DNA of 64,000 bases from Phycisphaerae bacterium (GTDB lineage Bacteria; Planctomycetota; Phycisphaerae; UBA1845), in NCBI GenBank assembly GCA_029260135.1, contig JAJDDV010000159.1:1-64000 (forward strand), read 5' to 3'. The first letter of the stretch is position 1, and each line of letters starts with the position of its first letter. The notes under the pieces were generated by a model, which made no database searches, was not told the origin of the DNA, and was given only the letters and a program-made list of their open reading frames with translations. The position numbers were made by a program, and so were the translations under genes. Below are positions 34,327 to 42,959 of the stretch, one piece after another.

Positions 34327-34896
34327 TTACGGGCGACTTCTGCCGCTGCTTCGACCGCCGGGGCCGGGCCACTCGATTCCCCTCGCCTCTGCTCGTTTCA
34401 TCAGAGCGGCTTTGTAGACTCGCGCCTGAGCCATTTGATCTGGGTTGGCTGATTCGGACTTGGCCTTTCGTTCTTGCCGCGTCCACACCTTGTTGGCGCG
34501 TTTCTGGGGTCGTTTCTGTTGGGTCGGTTCGTCAGTCTTCTTCTTTTCCCACTGCACCACCCACTGGTCGAGGTGCCGATCCAGTATCGTATCGCGATCC
34601 GCCCGGTCGGCGTCCAGATACTCATCGATCCGGCTCTCCACCATCCGGCTGTACGCCTGCTCTTTGTTCTTCACTACCTGCTGCCGTTGCTCGGCCGTCA
34701 GCCCCCGATAGTGCGATGAGGAGAACATCGCCTTCATTTCGTCCGGTTCGTTCATCTTCTGCTGGATATTCTCGACGTTGAACGCCTCGGGAACTCGTGG
34801 GCCAACGTCTCGCGATTGGCCCCAGACGACCCAGGCGATGCAGACGATCGTGACAAGCCCAGCGCCCAGCAGAATCCGCGTTTTAGGAGAAGACAT
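34327..34896 (-). CDS. Hypothetical protein with N-terminal membrane anchor
   Basis: 189 residues. One hydrophobic helix at about residues 8-25 (ILLGAGLVTIVCIAWVVW) follows a short positive N-terminus. The rest is soluble, charged and mostly helical (RGLTAEQRQQVVKNKEQ, DADRADRDTILDRHLDQW), rich in Lys/Arg/Glu, ending in a Gly/Ser/Arg tail. Most likely a single-pass inner-membrane protein with a long coiled exposed part. No family is recognised. It is convergent with the tRNA-Arg gene and divergent from the DNA methyltransferase gene. Confidence 0.72.
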   Translation of the reverse strand: MSSPKTRILLGAGLVTIVCIAWVVWGQSRDVGPRVPEAFNVENIQQKMNEPDEMKAMFSSSHYRGLTAEQRQQVVKNKEQAYSRMVESRIDEYLDADRADRDTILDRHLDQWVVQWEKKKTDEPTQQKRPQKRANKVWTRQERKAKSESANPDQMAQARVYKAALMKRAEARGIEWPGPGGRSSGRSRP

Positions 34897-35299
34897 TGGA
34901 TCGTTGCTCAGCGTCGTCGGCTACGGACCAGATGACCAAGGAAGCTCGACCGGTAACACCGTCGACCGCAGTATACATTTCGGCTGGATCACGCGGAAGA
35001 TCGAGCCGGCGGGCTGCCTTCCCGAGGCGTGATTCGCGGGCTCGAATGCTGACGGGAAGCCATCTCGCCCTGCGCGGGTGCGCCGTGCGCGTTGGGCTCG
35101 CTACGACTCGCGCTGTCAGACGCCGAGGATGAATCGGCCTCTGCGAGCCCGGGCCGCGGGTCCTGGCGTTTGACGGGTTGCCCTCCGGGGCTGAAGGTTT
35201 TAAGCTAGGCTCGTAGCGCGGAGGTTGGAGCAGACCGGCGAGCGGTGGCGGCCTTGCTGTCGCGGTCCGGGAGGCGCACGCCGGAATCAGGGAGGAGCC
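34897..35299. other. Divergent intergenic region
   Basis: About 400 bases between the hypothetical membrane protein gene and the DNA methyltransferase gene. No gene, hairpin terminator or convincing promoter hexamer pair was found. Presumed to hold promoters for both. Confidence 0.4.
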
Positions 35300-36256
35300 A
35301 TGATGGCCGCCAAGCTCAGTGGGATTGTCCAGGGCGACTGCCTCGAGCTTCTTGCCCGCCTCAAACCGGGCTCGATCGATCTCGCTTTCGCCGACCCCCC
35401 CTTCAATATCGGGTACGACTACGACACGTACGACGACAAACGTTCTTGTGAAGACTACCTCGGCTGGTCGAGGAAGTGGATCGAGGGCGTCATCCGTGTT
35501 CTAAAGCCGGACGGGACGTTCTGGCTGGCCATCGGAGACGAGTACGCCGCCGAGCTGAAGATGATGGCTACGCGAGAGCTGGGTTTGACGTGTCGAAGCT
35601 GGGTCGTGTGGTATTACACATTCGGCGTTCACTGCAAGACGAAATTCACGCGTTCCCACGCGCACCTGTTCTATCTCGTCAAAGATCCGAAGGCGCATAC
35701 GTTCAACGCCGACGAGGTCCGCGTGCCCTCGGCCCGACAACTGGTCTACGGCGACAAACGGGCGGACCCCAAAGGCCGCATGCCCGACGATACGTGGGTC
35801 CTCCGTCCGCAGGATCTGCCGGAGGGATTCACTGCCGACAGCGATACCTGGTATTTCCCTCGCGTGTGCGGGACGTTTAAGGAACGGGAGGGCTTCCACG
35901 GCTGTCAGATGCCCGAGCAACTCCTCGGGCGGATCGTGCGGGCGTGCTCCAATCAGGGCGATCTTGTCCTCGATCCGTTCGCCGGAAGCGGAACGACCCT
36001 GTCGGTGGCGAAGAAGCTGGACCGTGAGTTCGTCGGATTCGAGCTGTCCAAGGACTACGTCAAGGCGATCGGGGATCGGCTTCGCAAAGCCGAGGTCGGC
36101 GATCCGCTTGACGGATTCGCCGATCCGCTGACGAGCGCACCCAACACGGCCAACGGGACGGTTCGGACCGTCGATGGGCGGCGCAAGAAGCGGAATGGAC
36201 GGTCTAATCCGGCGCCGTCTGAAGAGTCGTCCGAGCAGTCGACGCTGTGGGCATGA
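35300..36256 (+). CDS. Site-specific DNA methyltransferase (beta-class amino-MTase)
   Basis: 318 residues. Catalytic motif IV is DPPF (residues 32-35) near the N-terminus, and the SAM-binding motif I is FAGSGTT near residue 227, so the motif order is IV before I as in beta-class enzymes that methylate adenine N6 or cytosine N4. The insertion between them (residues ~105-200) should hold the target recognition region. The start at 35300 has GGAGGAG at 35291-35297; a second ATG at 35303 is equally possible. No restriction endonuclease is encoded nearby, so it looks like an orphan methylase. A Lys/Arg-rich, Ser/Glu-rich tail of ~40 residues ends in TLWA. Confidence 0.9.
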   Translation: MMAAKLSGIVQGDCLELLARLKPGSIDLAFADPPFNIGYDYDTYDDKRSCEDYLGWSRKWIEGVIRVLKPDGTFWLAIGDEYAAELKMMATRELGLTCRSWVVWYYTFGVHCKTKFTRSHAHLFYLVKDPKAHTFNADEVRVPSARQLVYGDKRADPKGRMPDDTWVLRPQDLPEGFTADSDTWYFPRVCGTFKEREGFHGCQMPEQLLGRIVRACSNQGDLVLDPFAGSGTTLSVAKKLDREFVGFELSKDYVKAIGDRLRKAEVGDPLDGFADPLTSAPNTANGTVRTVDGRRKKRNGRSNPAPSEESSEQSTLWA

Positions 36257-36383
36257 CCGGTGAGAGGCTGACGCGGTGACGCGCGGCGAGCTCAGCGTTA
36301 GCGGGCAGGCCTTCTCGATCAATGCTCGGGAATTGTTCGCGCGGGAGCATACCGGTGCTCGCCCGCCCGATACACTGACGGCG

Positions 36384-37691
36384 ATGAACGCCTACCACGG
36401 TCAACCTGCGACGGGGCCTATCGACGCGGTCGTTACGTTGCCCGGTTCGAAGAGCATCACGAATCGCGCACTGATCGTCGCCGCCTTGGCCGATGGTCAC
36501 AGTCTGCTGGCGGGTGCACTTCTGGCGGATGACACGCAGTTGATGATCGAGGTCCTTCGAACGCTGGGCGTGCCCGTCAGCGTCGATGAAGCGGGCGGTG
36601 TGGTGGAGGTCACCGGGTGCGGGGGGCATATTCCGGTCGAAGAGGCACGGCTCTACTGCGGCAATGCCGGTACGGTGATGAGGTTCGGTACGGCACTGGT
36701 CGCGCTGGGGCAGGGGCGATACGAACTCGACGGCGTGGATCGCATGCGTCAGCGCCCCATCGGCGGATTGGCTGAAGTTCTCAGCACGCTGGGTGCCGGC
36801 ATCGAATGGCTTGGCGAGGAGGGGTTTCCGCCTCTGGCGGTCCATGGGCAGGGCCTCCGGGGAGGTCACGTGTCGTTCGACGCGCCCGAGTCAAGTCAGC
36901 TTGTCAGTGCTCTTCTGCTTGCGGCGCCTTACGCGTCGCGGGATGTCCTCATCGATGTCACGGGGGCCGTACCGAGCAAGCCCTATCTGAGAATCACCAC
37001 ATCGATCATGGATCGATTCGGCGTGTCGGTGGTCGAGCAGTTCGAGCGCGACCGCGCCCGGTTCATTGTCGAATCATCCCAGCGCTATCGGGGCTGCACG
37101 TACACCATCGAGCCGGACGCCTCCAACGCGACCTACTTCCTGGCGGCGCCAGCGATGGCGGGGGGGCGGGTCACCGTCGAGCGGCTCGGTACCGAGAGTA
37201 TTCAGGGGGACGCGCGCTTCGTTGACGTTCTGGAGAAGATGGGATGCCGGATTGATCGGGCGGGGGATCACTTGACCGTTCACGGTCCGGAGGAAGGTGA
37301 TCGGCTGCGCGGCATCGACGTCGACCTGAACCAGATGCCGGATACGGTTCAGACGCTGGCCGTGCTGGCGTTGTTTGCGGAGGGGGCCACGGTGATCCGC
37401 GATGTCGCGAATCTTCGCGTTAAGGAGACCGACCGGCTGGCGGCGCTGAGCCGTGAGCTAACGAAGCTCGGCGGGCGGATTGAGGAGCGTCATGACGGGT
37501 TGACGATCCATCCACCGGCGTCGATCTCGCCGGCAACGATCGACACGTACGACGATCACCGAATGGCGATGAGTTTTTCTCTTGCCGGGCTGAAATCTTC
37601 CGGAATCGTGATCGACAATCCTGGTTGCTGCACGAAGACCTTTCCCGACTTCTTCGAGCGATTCGGGTGTCTCACCGCTCGCGCATCGTGA
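36384..37691 (+). CDS. aroA: 3-phosphoshikimate 1-carboxyvinyltransferase (EPSP synthase)
   Basis: 435 residues, the normal length. It transfers enolpyruvyl from PEP to shikimate 3-phosphate in aromatic amino-acid synthesis. PGSKSITNRAL at the N-terminus, GNAGTVMRF, PSKPYLRIT, LRVKETDRLAAL and YDDHRMAMSFSL are all in place. The catalytic Asp should lie in MPDTVQTLAV. The start at 36384 (MNAYHGQPATG) is chosen because the family begins there, though the frame runs back to 36276. It stands alone without other aro genes. In the PEP-site motif the residues are GNAGT, the glyphosate-sensitive Gly form being difficult to tell from class II at this level. Confidence 0.96.
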   Translation: MNAYHGQPATGPIDAVVTLPGSKSITNRALIVAALADGHSLLAGALLADDTQLMIEVLRTLGVPVSVDEAGGVVEVTGCGGHIPVEEARLYCGNAGTVMRFGTALVALGQGRYELDGVDRMRQRPIGGLAEVLSTLGAGIEWLGEEGFPPLAVHGQGLRGGHVSFDAPESSQLVSALLLAAPYASRDVLIDVTGAVPSKPYLRITTSIMDRFGVSVVEQFERDRARFIVESSQRYRGCTYTIEPDASNATYFLAAPAMAGGRVTVERLGTESIQGDARFVDVLEKMGCRIDRAGDHLTVHGPEEGDRLRGIDVDLNQMPDTVQTLAVLALFAEGATVIRDVANLRVKETDRLAALSRELTKLGGRIEERHDGLTIHPPASISPATIDTYDDHRMAMSFSLAGLKSSGIVIDNPGCCTKTFPDFFERFGCLTARAS

Positions 37692-37862
37692 TATCAGGGT
37701 CTGGAGGGGCGATGGCGGATCTCGGCGTGGCATCCCGGGCCGATCGGACCTCTCTGTCGCCGGCACTGATCCCCCCAGGCGGTTTCAAGTTGATCTGAGC
37801 AACGTCCCGATAAATGAGCAAGCACGGTAGAATTGTGTCGACTGGAAATCGGGGTCGTCGTT

Positions 37863-38864
37863 GTGGCGGACATTCTGGATCAAAGCGAGGTTGATGCGCT
37901 GCTCGCCGCCGTCGAGACCGGCGGTGTGGAGACCGCGGAAGCGACGCCAACGCGCGCCGACCGGTCGAGCAAGGAAGTCCATTGCTACGACTTCAAGCGC
38001 CCGGAACGCGTCAGCAAAGAGCAGATGCGCGCGCTCGAGGGCATTCACGAGGCCTTCGCTCGCAACCTGGGTGCGTCCCTCTCGGGTTTCCTTCGGACGA
38101 TCGTCGAGATTCGCGTGGTGACGACCGAGCAGCTCACCTACAGTGAGTTCATCCATTCACTTCCCAATCCAACGAACTTCAACCTTCTCACGGCAGAGCC
38201 GCTCGATGGGCAGATGTGCCTGGAACTCAGTCCGCTGATCATCTATCCGATCATCGACCGATTGCTCGGGGGCTCGAACACCGAGCTGTTCATTCCGCAG
38301 CGTCCCCTGACGATGATTGAACAGCGTCTCGTCGCACGAATTACCGACCGGGCGTTGACTTGCCTGACGGAGGCGTGGACGGAACTCGTCGAGGTGGAAT
38401 TCAAGATCACCGAGGTCGAGAGCAATCCTCACCTGGTGCAGATCGTCGCCCCGAATGAAGTCGTTGTTGTGCTCGGATTCGAGATCAAGACGTCCGGGCG
38501 GGCGGGAACGATGAGTCTCTGTGTGCCGTTCAACGTCATCGAACCCGTGATGGGCAAGCTGCTCTCGCAGGGATGGTTGGCGTATCAGCGGCAAACCGCC
38601 CCCGAGGATAGATCCGAGGAAATTGCGCGGGGGCTCGGTGTGACGCATGTCGACGTTGTCGGCTATCTTGCTGAGACGACGATCACGATGGCGGAGCTAT
38701 TGTCACTGCAAGTCGGTGACATCATCCAGACATCGAAGCCCGCCAACGGGGAAGCGATCATGCAGGTCGGCGGCGAGAACAAGTTCGCGGGCAGGCTCGG
38801 CCGGCACAAAGACAACAAGGCCATCAAGATCACGCGCCAAGCTGAGGTCGAAGAGCGACTCTAA
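37863..38864 (+). CDS. fliM: Flagellar motor switch protein FliM
   Basis: 333 residues from a GTG start (ADILDQSEVDALL, the N-terminal CheY-P-binding motif of FliM); earlier TTG codons in frame lie outside homology. The CheC-like middle domain includes LTYSEFIHSLPNPT, LDGQMCLELSPLIIYPIIDRLLGG and LTMIEQRLVARI. The C-terminal SpoA domain includes ELLSLQVGDIIQTSKP and FAGRLGRHKDNKAIKI. FliM forms the C-ring with FliG and FliN and sets rotation direction. It is isolated from other flagellar genes here. It is convergent with the PilT-like gene, 46 bases apart. Confidence 0.95.
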   Translation: MADILDQSEVDALLAAVETGGVETAEATPTRADRSSKEVHCYDFKRPERVSKEQMRALEGIHEAFARNLGASLSGFLRTIVEIRVVTTEQLTYSEFIHSLPNPTNFNLLTAEPLDGQMCLELSPLIIYPIIDRLLGGSNTELFIPQRPLTMIEQRLVARITDRALTCLTEAWTELVEVEFKITEVESNPHLVQIVAPNEVVVVLGFEIKTSGRAGTMSLCVPFNVIEPVMGKLLSQGWLAYQRQTAPEDRSEEIARGLGVTHVDVVGYLAETTITMAELLSLQVGDIIQTSKPANGEAIMQVGGENKFAGRLGRHKDNKAIKITRQAEVEERL

Positions 38865-38910
38865 CGAGACGTGCGGACGTTCCATCTTTCGTGCGTGGCG
38901 AATTCGCCGA

Positions 38911-40017
38911 TTATGTCATCCGTCCTGCGACGCCGCCGGGGTCCTTCGCGAATCGGCGAGCGGTTTCGGCGCTGATCCTCCCCGTTGCGGCCAATCGCTG
39001 CAGGTCTTCATCGAGCGTCGACATGCCGTCTCGCTTTCCCGTTTGGATCGCGGATTCGATCGAATCGATCTTTCCCCAGCGGATTCCAGCTCGCACCGGG
39101 TTGTTGACGTGCATGACTTCCATGGCCAACGCCCGTTTGCCCTCGCCCTCGGCGGGCGGCAACAGGTGTTGGCAAATGACGGAGCGAAGGCTCAGTGAGA
39201 GCTGAGAACGCACGTCATCCTGGGCGTCATGTGGAAAGAGGTCGACGAACCGGGTGACAGCCCCTTTGGCGTCCCGCGTGTGCATCGTGCTGAAGATCAG
39301 GTGGCCCGTCTCGGCTGCACTGAGCGCCATTCGTGCCGTGTCGGGATCGCGGATTTCGCCGATCAACACGACGTCCGGGTCCTGCCGCAGGCCATACTTC
39401 AGACCGTCGAAGAAGGAGTCGACGTCGCGTCCGACCTCGCGCTGCGTCGTGACGGTGGAACTGACCGGGCCGTGGACATACTCGATGGGTTCTTCGACGG
39501 TGATGATCCGGTATCCACCGCGACGATTCAGCACATCGATCAACGCCGCCAGCGTCGTCGATTTTCCCGACCCCGTAACACCGGTGACGATGACCAGCCC
39601 GTTCGTATAGGAGACCAAGTGGTGTGCAAGGGCCTCCGGAAAGCCCATCCAGTCGAAGTTCGGAATCTGATTGGGCACGTGTCGCAGGCTGGCACACCAT
39701 TGCCCTTGCGCAAGAAAGACGTTGGCGCGGAATCGGTGCGCTACGCCGCCGTGCTCCACCGATACGGAGAAATCGTAATTCTTCTGTTCGTCCAATCGCC
39801 CCTGGATTCGTTCGGGCAGTAGCGAGTCGATGAGCCCCCTGATGTGCTCGGCGGACAGCACTTCGCCCTCCGGCTGAAGCAGGCCGTGTACCCGATAGGT
39901 GACCGCGTACCCCTCCGCCAGGTGGATGTCCGAAGCCTCGCGATCCACCGCCGCATGGAGAATGGAGGGGAGTCCGTTCTGCTGGTCCGGATGGCTGGAA
40001 GATGTCTCTGTTGTCAT
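38911..40017 (-). CDS. PilT-like type IV pilus retraction ATPase
   Basis: 368 residues. The N-terminal PAS-like domain (REASDIHLAEGYAVTYRVHG) precedes the secretion ATPase core: Walker A GVTGSGKS (146-153), the Asp box IITVEEPIEYVH, Walker B DVVLIGEIRD (215-224) and the His box ETGHLIFSTMHT (236-247). The downstream PilT family region reads GIRWGKIDSIESAIQTG; the hallmark AIRNLIREGKI just before it has diverged to VRAGIRWGKI. PilT-family ATPases power pilus retraction and twitching. The departure from AIRNLIRE means it may be a PilU- or other PilT-like paralogue. No pil genes are adjacent. Confidence 0.92.
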   Translation of the reverse strand: MTTETSSSHPDQQNGLPSILHAAVDREASDIHLAEGYAVTYRVHGLLQPEGEVLSAEHIRGLIDSLLPERIQGRLDEQKNYDFSVSVEHGGVAHRFRANVFLAQGQWCASLRHVPNQIPNFDWMGFPEALAHHLVSYTNGLVIVTGVTGSGKSTTLAALIDVLNRRGGYRIITVEEPIEYVHGPVSSTVTTQREVGRDVDSFFDGLKYGLRQDPDVVLIGEIRDPDTARMALSAAETGHLIFSTMHTRDAKGAVTRFVDLFPHDAQDDVRSQLSLSLRSVICQHLLPPAEGEGKRALAMEVMHVNNPVRAGIRWGKIDSIESAIQTGKRDGMSTLDEDLQRLAATGRISAETARRFAKDPGGVAGRMT

Positions 40018-40246
40018 GCTATCAGTATACCCGAATCGACGCGACGTGTTGCAGTTCGAGCGTCTCCTTCGAGCGGGCAGGGCTCGGATGTCCGCCTTCG
40101 ACCGACCGCCGGTGAGCGTCTGCCGATCTTCGTCTGCGAGGCTGTGTGATGGCAGGGGGCGTGTATCCAGTTCGGGTCCACTGAGCGACGGATTTGTGAC
40201 CGCCGCTCATCGATTCGTCTTCTCCACTGGCGATTTGAGTCCGTGC

Positions 40247-41581
40247 CTATCCGCGCCGCTTCACGATCTTTGCGTGCTGATGAACGACCGACCAGACCTC
40301 GCCGCCCGGAAGCGAGACCGTCACCGAGGCAATGTCCTCGGCAAACACAGGCTCTTCTGCCACCGCCTCCGAGATCACACCCTGGACCAGGCCGGCGATT
40401 TCGTCATGCTCGGTCACAAAGTCGCGCACCAGCGTTTCGGATCGAACGGAGAGCCCGTAGATGCGCTCAGCGAGCTTTCGCATGGCGTCCAACTCTGCCG
40501 CGCGTGCGGCCCGCAGCTTGCCCTGGGCGGTCTGAATCTGCGGGTCCGTTCCTTGACCGGTCGCCTTGATTCTCTCGCCCGACCATTCGGGCATCTCGAC
40601 ACCCGCCGCGCGAGCCTGACTCACAAACCGTGAGGGTGGAACGCCGCCTCCGGTCGCGCGGACCATCGTTCGCTGGATCGTCTTTTTGACGTTGGAGATA
40701 TCGGTGGTGGTTACGCGGTTTCCACGATAGTGCTCCGCGTGCAACTCCTTGATGCGCGTGATGACCTTCTCGACCGGGATCTCCATCGTGATCTCCACGA
40801 TCAACTCATCGTCGTGGTAGTACTTGCTGACTTCAGAGGCGCCGATGCCGAAGTTCCTCGCGCCGCCGCTCGCCCGAATCTCGTCGGATTCGGTGACGAA
40901 ATCGCGAACCAGCGTATCCGAAGTCAAACGCAGCCCCTGGATCTGCTCCATCAGTTTTCGCATCGCGTCGAGTCTTGCCGCCCGGACCGCCATGAGTCTG
41001 GCCTGTGGGGGAATCGTCTTCCAGATGGCCGGTACCGACGGCCGCGGTAGGTATTCCGCCGGTAGGGGAGTGAGCACCTCTTCAATGCCCTCGGGAAGCT
41101 CGGGCGGCAACTCGGGTCGGGGTGCGCCCGCTCCGGTGACCCGGAAAACCTCCGTTTTGATCGTTTTCTTGACGTTCTCGATGTCGACCGTCGTTACTGA
41201 ATTGCCTTTGTAGTGCGTCGCGTGAAGCGCCTTGAGTGTGGTGACGAGCTTCTCGACGGAGATTTCGGCGTCGATCTCGCAAATCCCGTCGTCGTAATAC
41301 CGGGGCTGGCCCAGTCGAACTCCCTTGATGAACGTATCCACCGCGGTGCGAATCTCGTCGCTCTCCGTTACGAAATCGCGCACGTACGTTTCGGACGTCA
41401 GCGTCACGCCGTAGACGGTTTCAGCGAGCTTCCGATAGCAGTCCGCCTCCGCGGCTCGCCGCGCCAGAAGTTTGTTCTGCGCTTCCGTGGGCTGACCTAC
41501 CGACGTCGAGGCGGCGAATCCCAGAATCAGCGACATTCCCAGCAGGGCGCTTCCGCACCGCGTTCGATCAAATTGCATCAT
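40247..41581 (-). CDS. Secreted protein with three LPP20-like repeats
   Basis: 444 residues. The ATG at 41581 has AGGAG nine bases upstream and starts a signal peptide ending near STSVG|QP. Three copies of an LPP20-like unit follow, recognisable by an AARAAELDAMRKL-type helix, a YGL..TSET strand and VRDFVTESDEI. Copies 1 and 2 extend to a YYDDGICEIDAEISVEKL-type strand, then LKALHATHYKGN or its counterpart; the third is shortened. LPP20/FlgP/FlgT-like proteins form outer-membrane rings around flagella in Vibrio and Campylobacter. The next gene downstream of a short gap upstream encodes a CsgG-like lipoprotein. Role in flagellar basal or pore-ring structure is inference. Confidence 0.82.
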   Translation of the reverse strand: MMQFDRTRCGSALLGMSLILGFAASTSVGQPTEAQNKLLARRAAEADCYRKLAETVYGVTLTSETYVRDFVTESDEIRTAVDTFIKGVRLGQPRYYDDGICEIDAEISVEKLVTTLKALHATHYKGNSVTTVDIENVKKTIKTEVFRVTGAGAPRPELPPELPEGIEEVLTPLPAEYLPRPSVPAIWKTIPPQARLMAVRAARLDAMRKLMEQIQGLRLTSDTLVRDFVTESDEIRASGGARNFGIGASEVSKYYHDDELIVEITMEIPVEKVITRIKELHAEHYRGNRVTTTDISNVKKTIQRTMVRATGGGVPPSRFVSQARAAGVEMPEWSGERIKATGQGTDPQIQTAQGKLRAARAAELDAMRKLAERIYGLSVRSETLVRDFVTEHDEIAGLVQGVISEAVAEEPVFAEDIASVTVSLPGGEVWSVVHQHAKIVKRRG

Positions 41582-41758
41582 GACTACCATCTCCTGAGTT
41601 CTTACCGGTACCAGCCCGGCTCGCGATTGCTGGTTGACTCTTCATCCCCGCTGGATCCGGTCCGCCGTAAGACACGCACACCGCCACAAGGTTGGACCGA
41701 AATCTTCGCGGCAGCAAAGCTCAGGTTCGTCGACCGTACGACCAAGAAACACTCTGAG

Positions 41759-42799
41759 TCACCCGCGTACGCGTGAGCCGTACAGTTTCATTCGATCCCG
41801 TGCCGCTTGATACTTGGCGTTATTCTGCCCGGCACACGCTCGCTGATAAAAGCGGAGGGCTTGGTCGAAGTTTCCGGACGCTTCACTGGCAACGCCCGCA
41901 CCGAACGCCGCCTTGTGGTCGTCCATCTTGTCCGCCAGGGCAGCCTCGAAATAGGCGATGGCGTCGGCGTACAGTTCGGCGCGCAGAAACTTGACGCCCT
42001 GAACACAGTTCTTGTTGCCGCTCGACACCACGGTTTCGTCAACGGCAATACGGCAAGGCATCAACTGGCTGACGAACTCCCGTGCCGCCTGATCGACCAG
42101 CCCGGCAATAATCTGATCCTGCGGGGTCAGCTCCGCTTCGGTCTTGCTCGAACCGAAGAACGGGCTGGTCTTCGTTCGGTCCGTCGCCGTGTACGCTCGC
42201 GGCGTGTGCTGAGCCCAGATCCGGTTATTCGACGTGTCCACCAGGCGGAAGTCCGTCTGAACGGTCATCGTACGGGTGACTGTTTCGACCTCCTCCGTCT
42301 CGATGTTGGCACGACCGCCGCCCCAGCCACGACCGCCGATACCCGCCAGATCCAAACCGGAGAGCGTCCGCTGCTTGCCGACGTGTTTCTCGATCTTCAC
42401 GTTGATGTTACTGAGGATCGCGCCTTTGGCCGCCAGGAGCTTTCCGCCGCTGCCCGCAGCTCCGCTCGACATGCCCGCCGCCGCGAGGTCGGCTTCGTCA
42501 AACGTCACTTGCGTGTCCCGCCGATCTGACACATTGATATTTGTTCCGAAACGGTTGCGCGACTCGTTCACCAGTGACTGCATAATCGTGGCGCAAAGAT
42601 CGGACCATTTCGGGTCCGTGTTCGGACCGACTTTGGCCGGCTGTATCGCGAGCGTGTCCATCCCATCGGGAAGACCGCGCTCCGGTTCGACGACATAACT
42701 GAAACTCACCGGCGCCCGTTCGGCAGACTGACACCCCGCCAGGAGCGAAAGACAATAAATAACGCTGACCGCGCTCATGCAGTGACGTGTTGTCAACAT
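41759..42799 (-). CDS. CsgG-like/TPR outer-membrane lipoprotein
   Basis: 346 residues from the ATG at 42799. The signal ends in LSLLAGC, a good lipobox (Cys23). The middle (MDTLAIQPAKVG, WSDLCATIMQSLVNESR, VKIEKHVGKQ, TVQTDFRLVDTSNNRIW, AGLVDQAAREFV) resembles the CsgG/HfaB-type assembly lipoproteins, but with a Gly-rich insertion (GIGGRGWGGGR). The C-terminal ~90 residues form TPR-like helices (YADAIAYFEAALADK, NFDQALRFYQRA). It probably sits at the outer membrane. It lies 177 bases upstream of the triple LPP20 gene on the same strand, and the two may form an operon. The CsgG assignment is moderate; the lipoprotein call is firm. Confidence 0.75.
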   Translation of the reverse strand: MLTTRHCMSAVSVIYCLSLLAGCQSAERAPVSFSYVVEPERGLPDGMDTLAIQPAKVGPNTDPKWSDLCATIMQSLVNESRNRFGTNINVSDRRDTQVTFDEADLAAAGMSSGAAGSGGKLLAAKGAILSNINVKIEKHVGKQRTLSGLDLAGIGGRGWGGGRANIETEEVETVTRTMTVQTDFRLVDTSNNRIWAQHTPRAYTATDRTKTSPFFGSSKTEAELTPQDQIIAGLVDQAAREFVSQLMPCRIAVDETVVSSGNKNCVQGVKFLRAELYADAIAYFEAALADKMDDHKAAFGAGVASEASGNFDQALRFYQRACAGQNNAKYQAARDRMKLYGSRVRG

Positions 42800-42959
42800 C
42801 GATCGACCTCCGTTGTACCTACCCTGTGAAGACGACGTCAGCGCATAGCAGAACATCCCGTATCGATCGCGTCAAGGTGCGATGCCACGGTTTGACCCGG
42901 CGTATCAAAGGCTCGTAGAATGAAGACCTCAGGTGGGGTGGAAGAGCGGAGTCGTAGAC

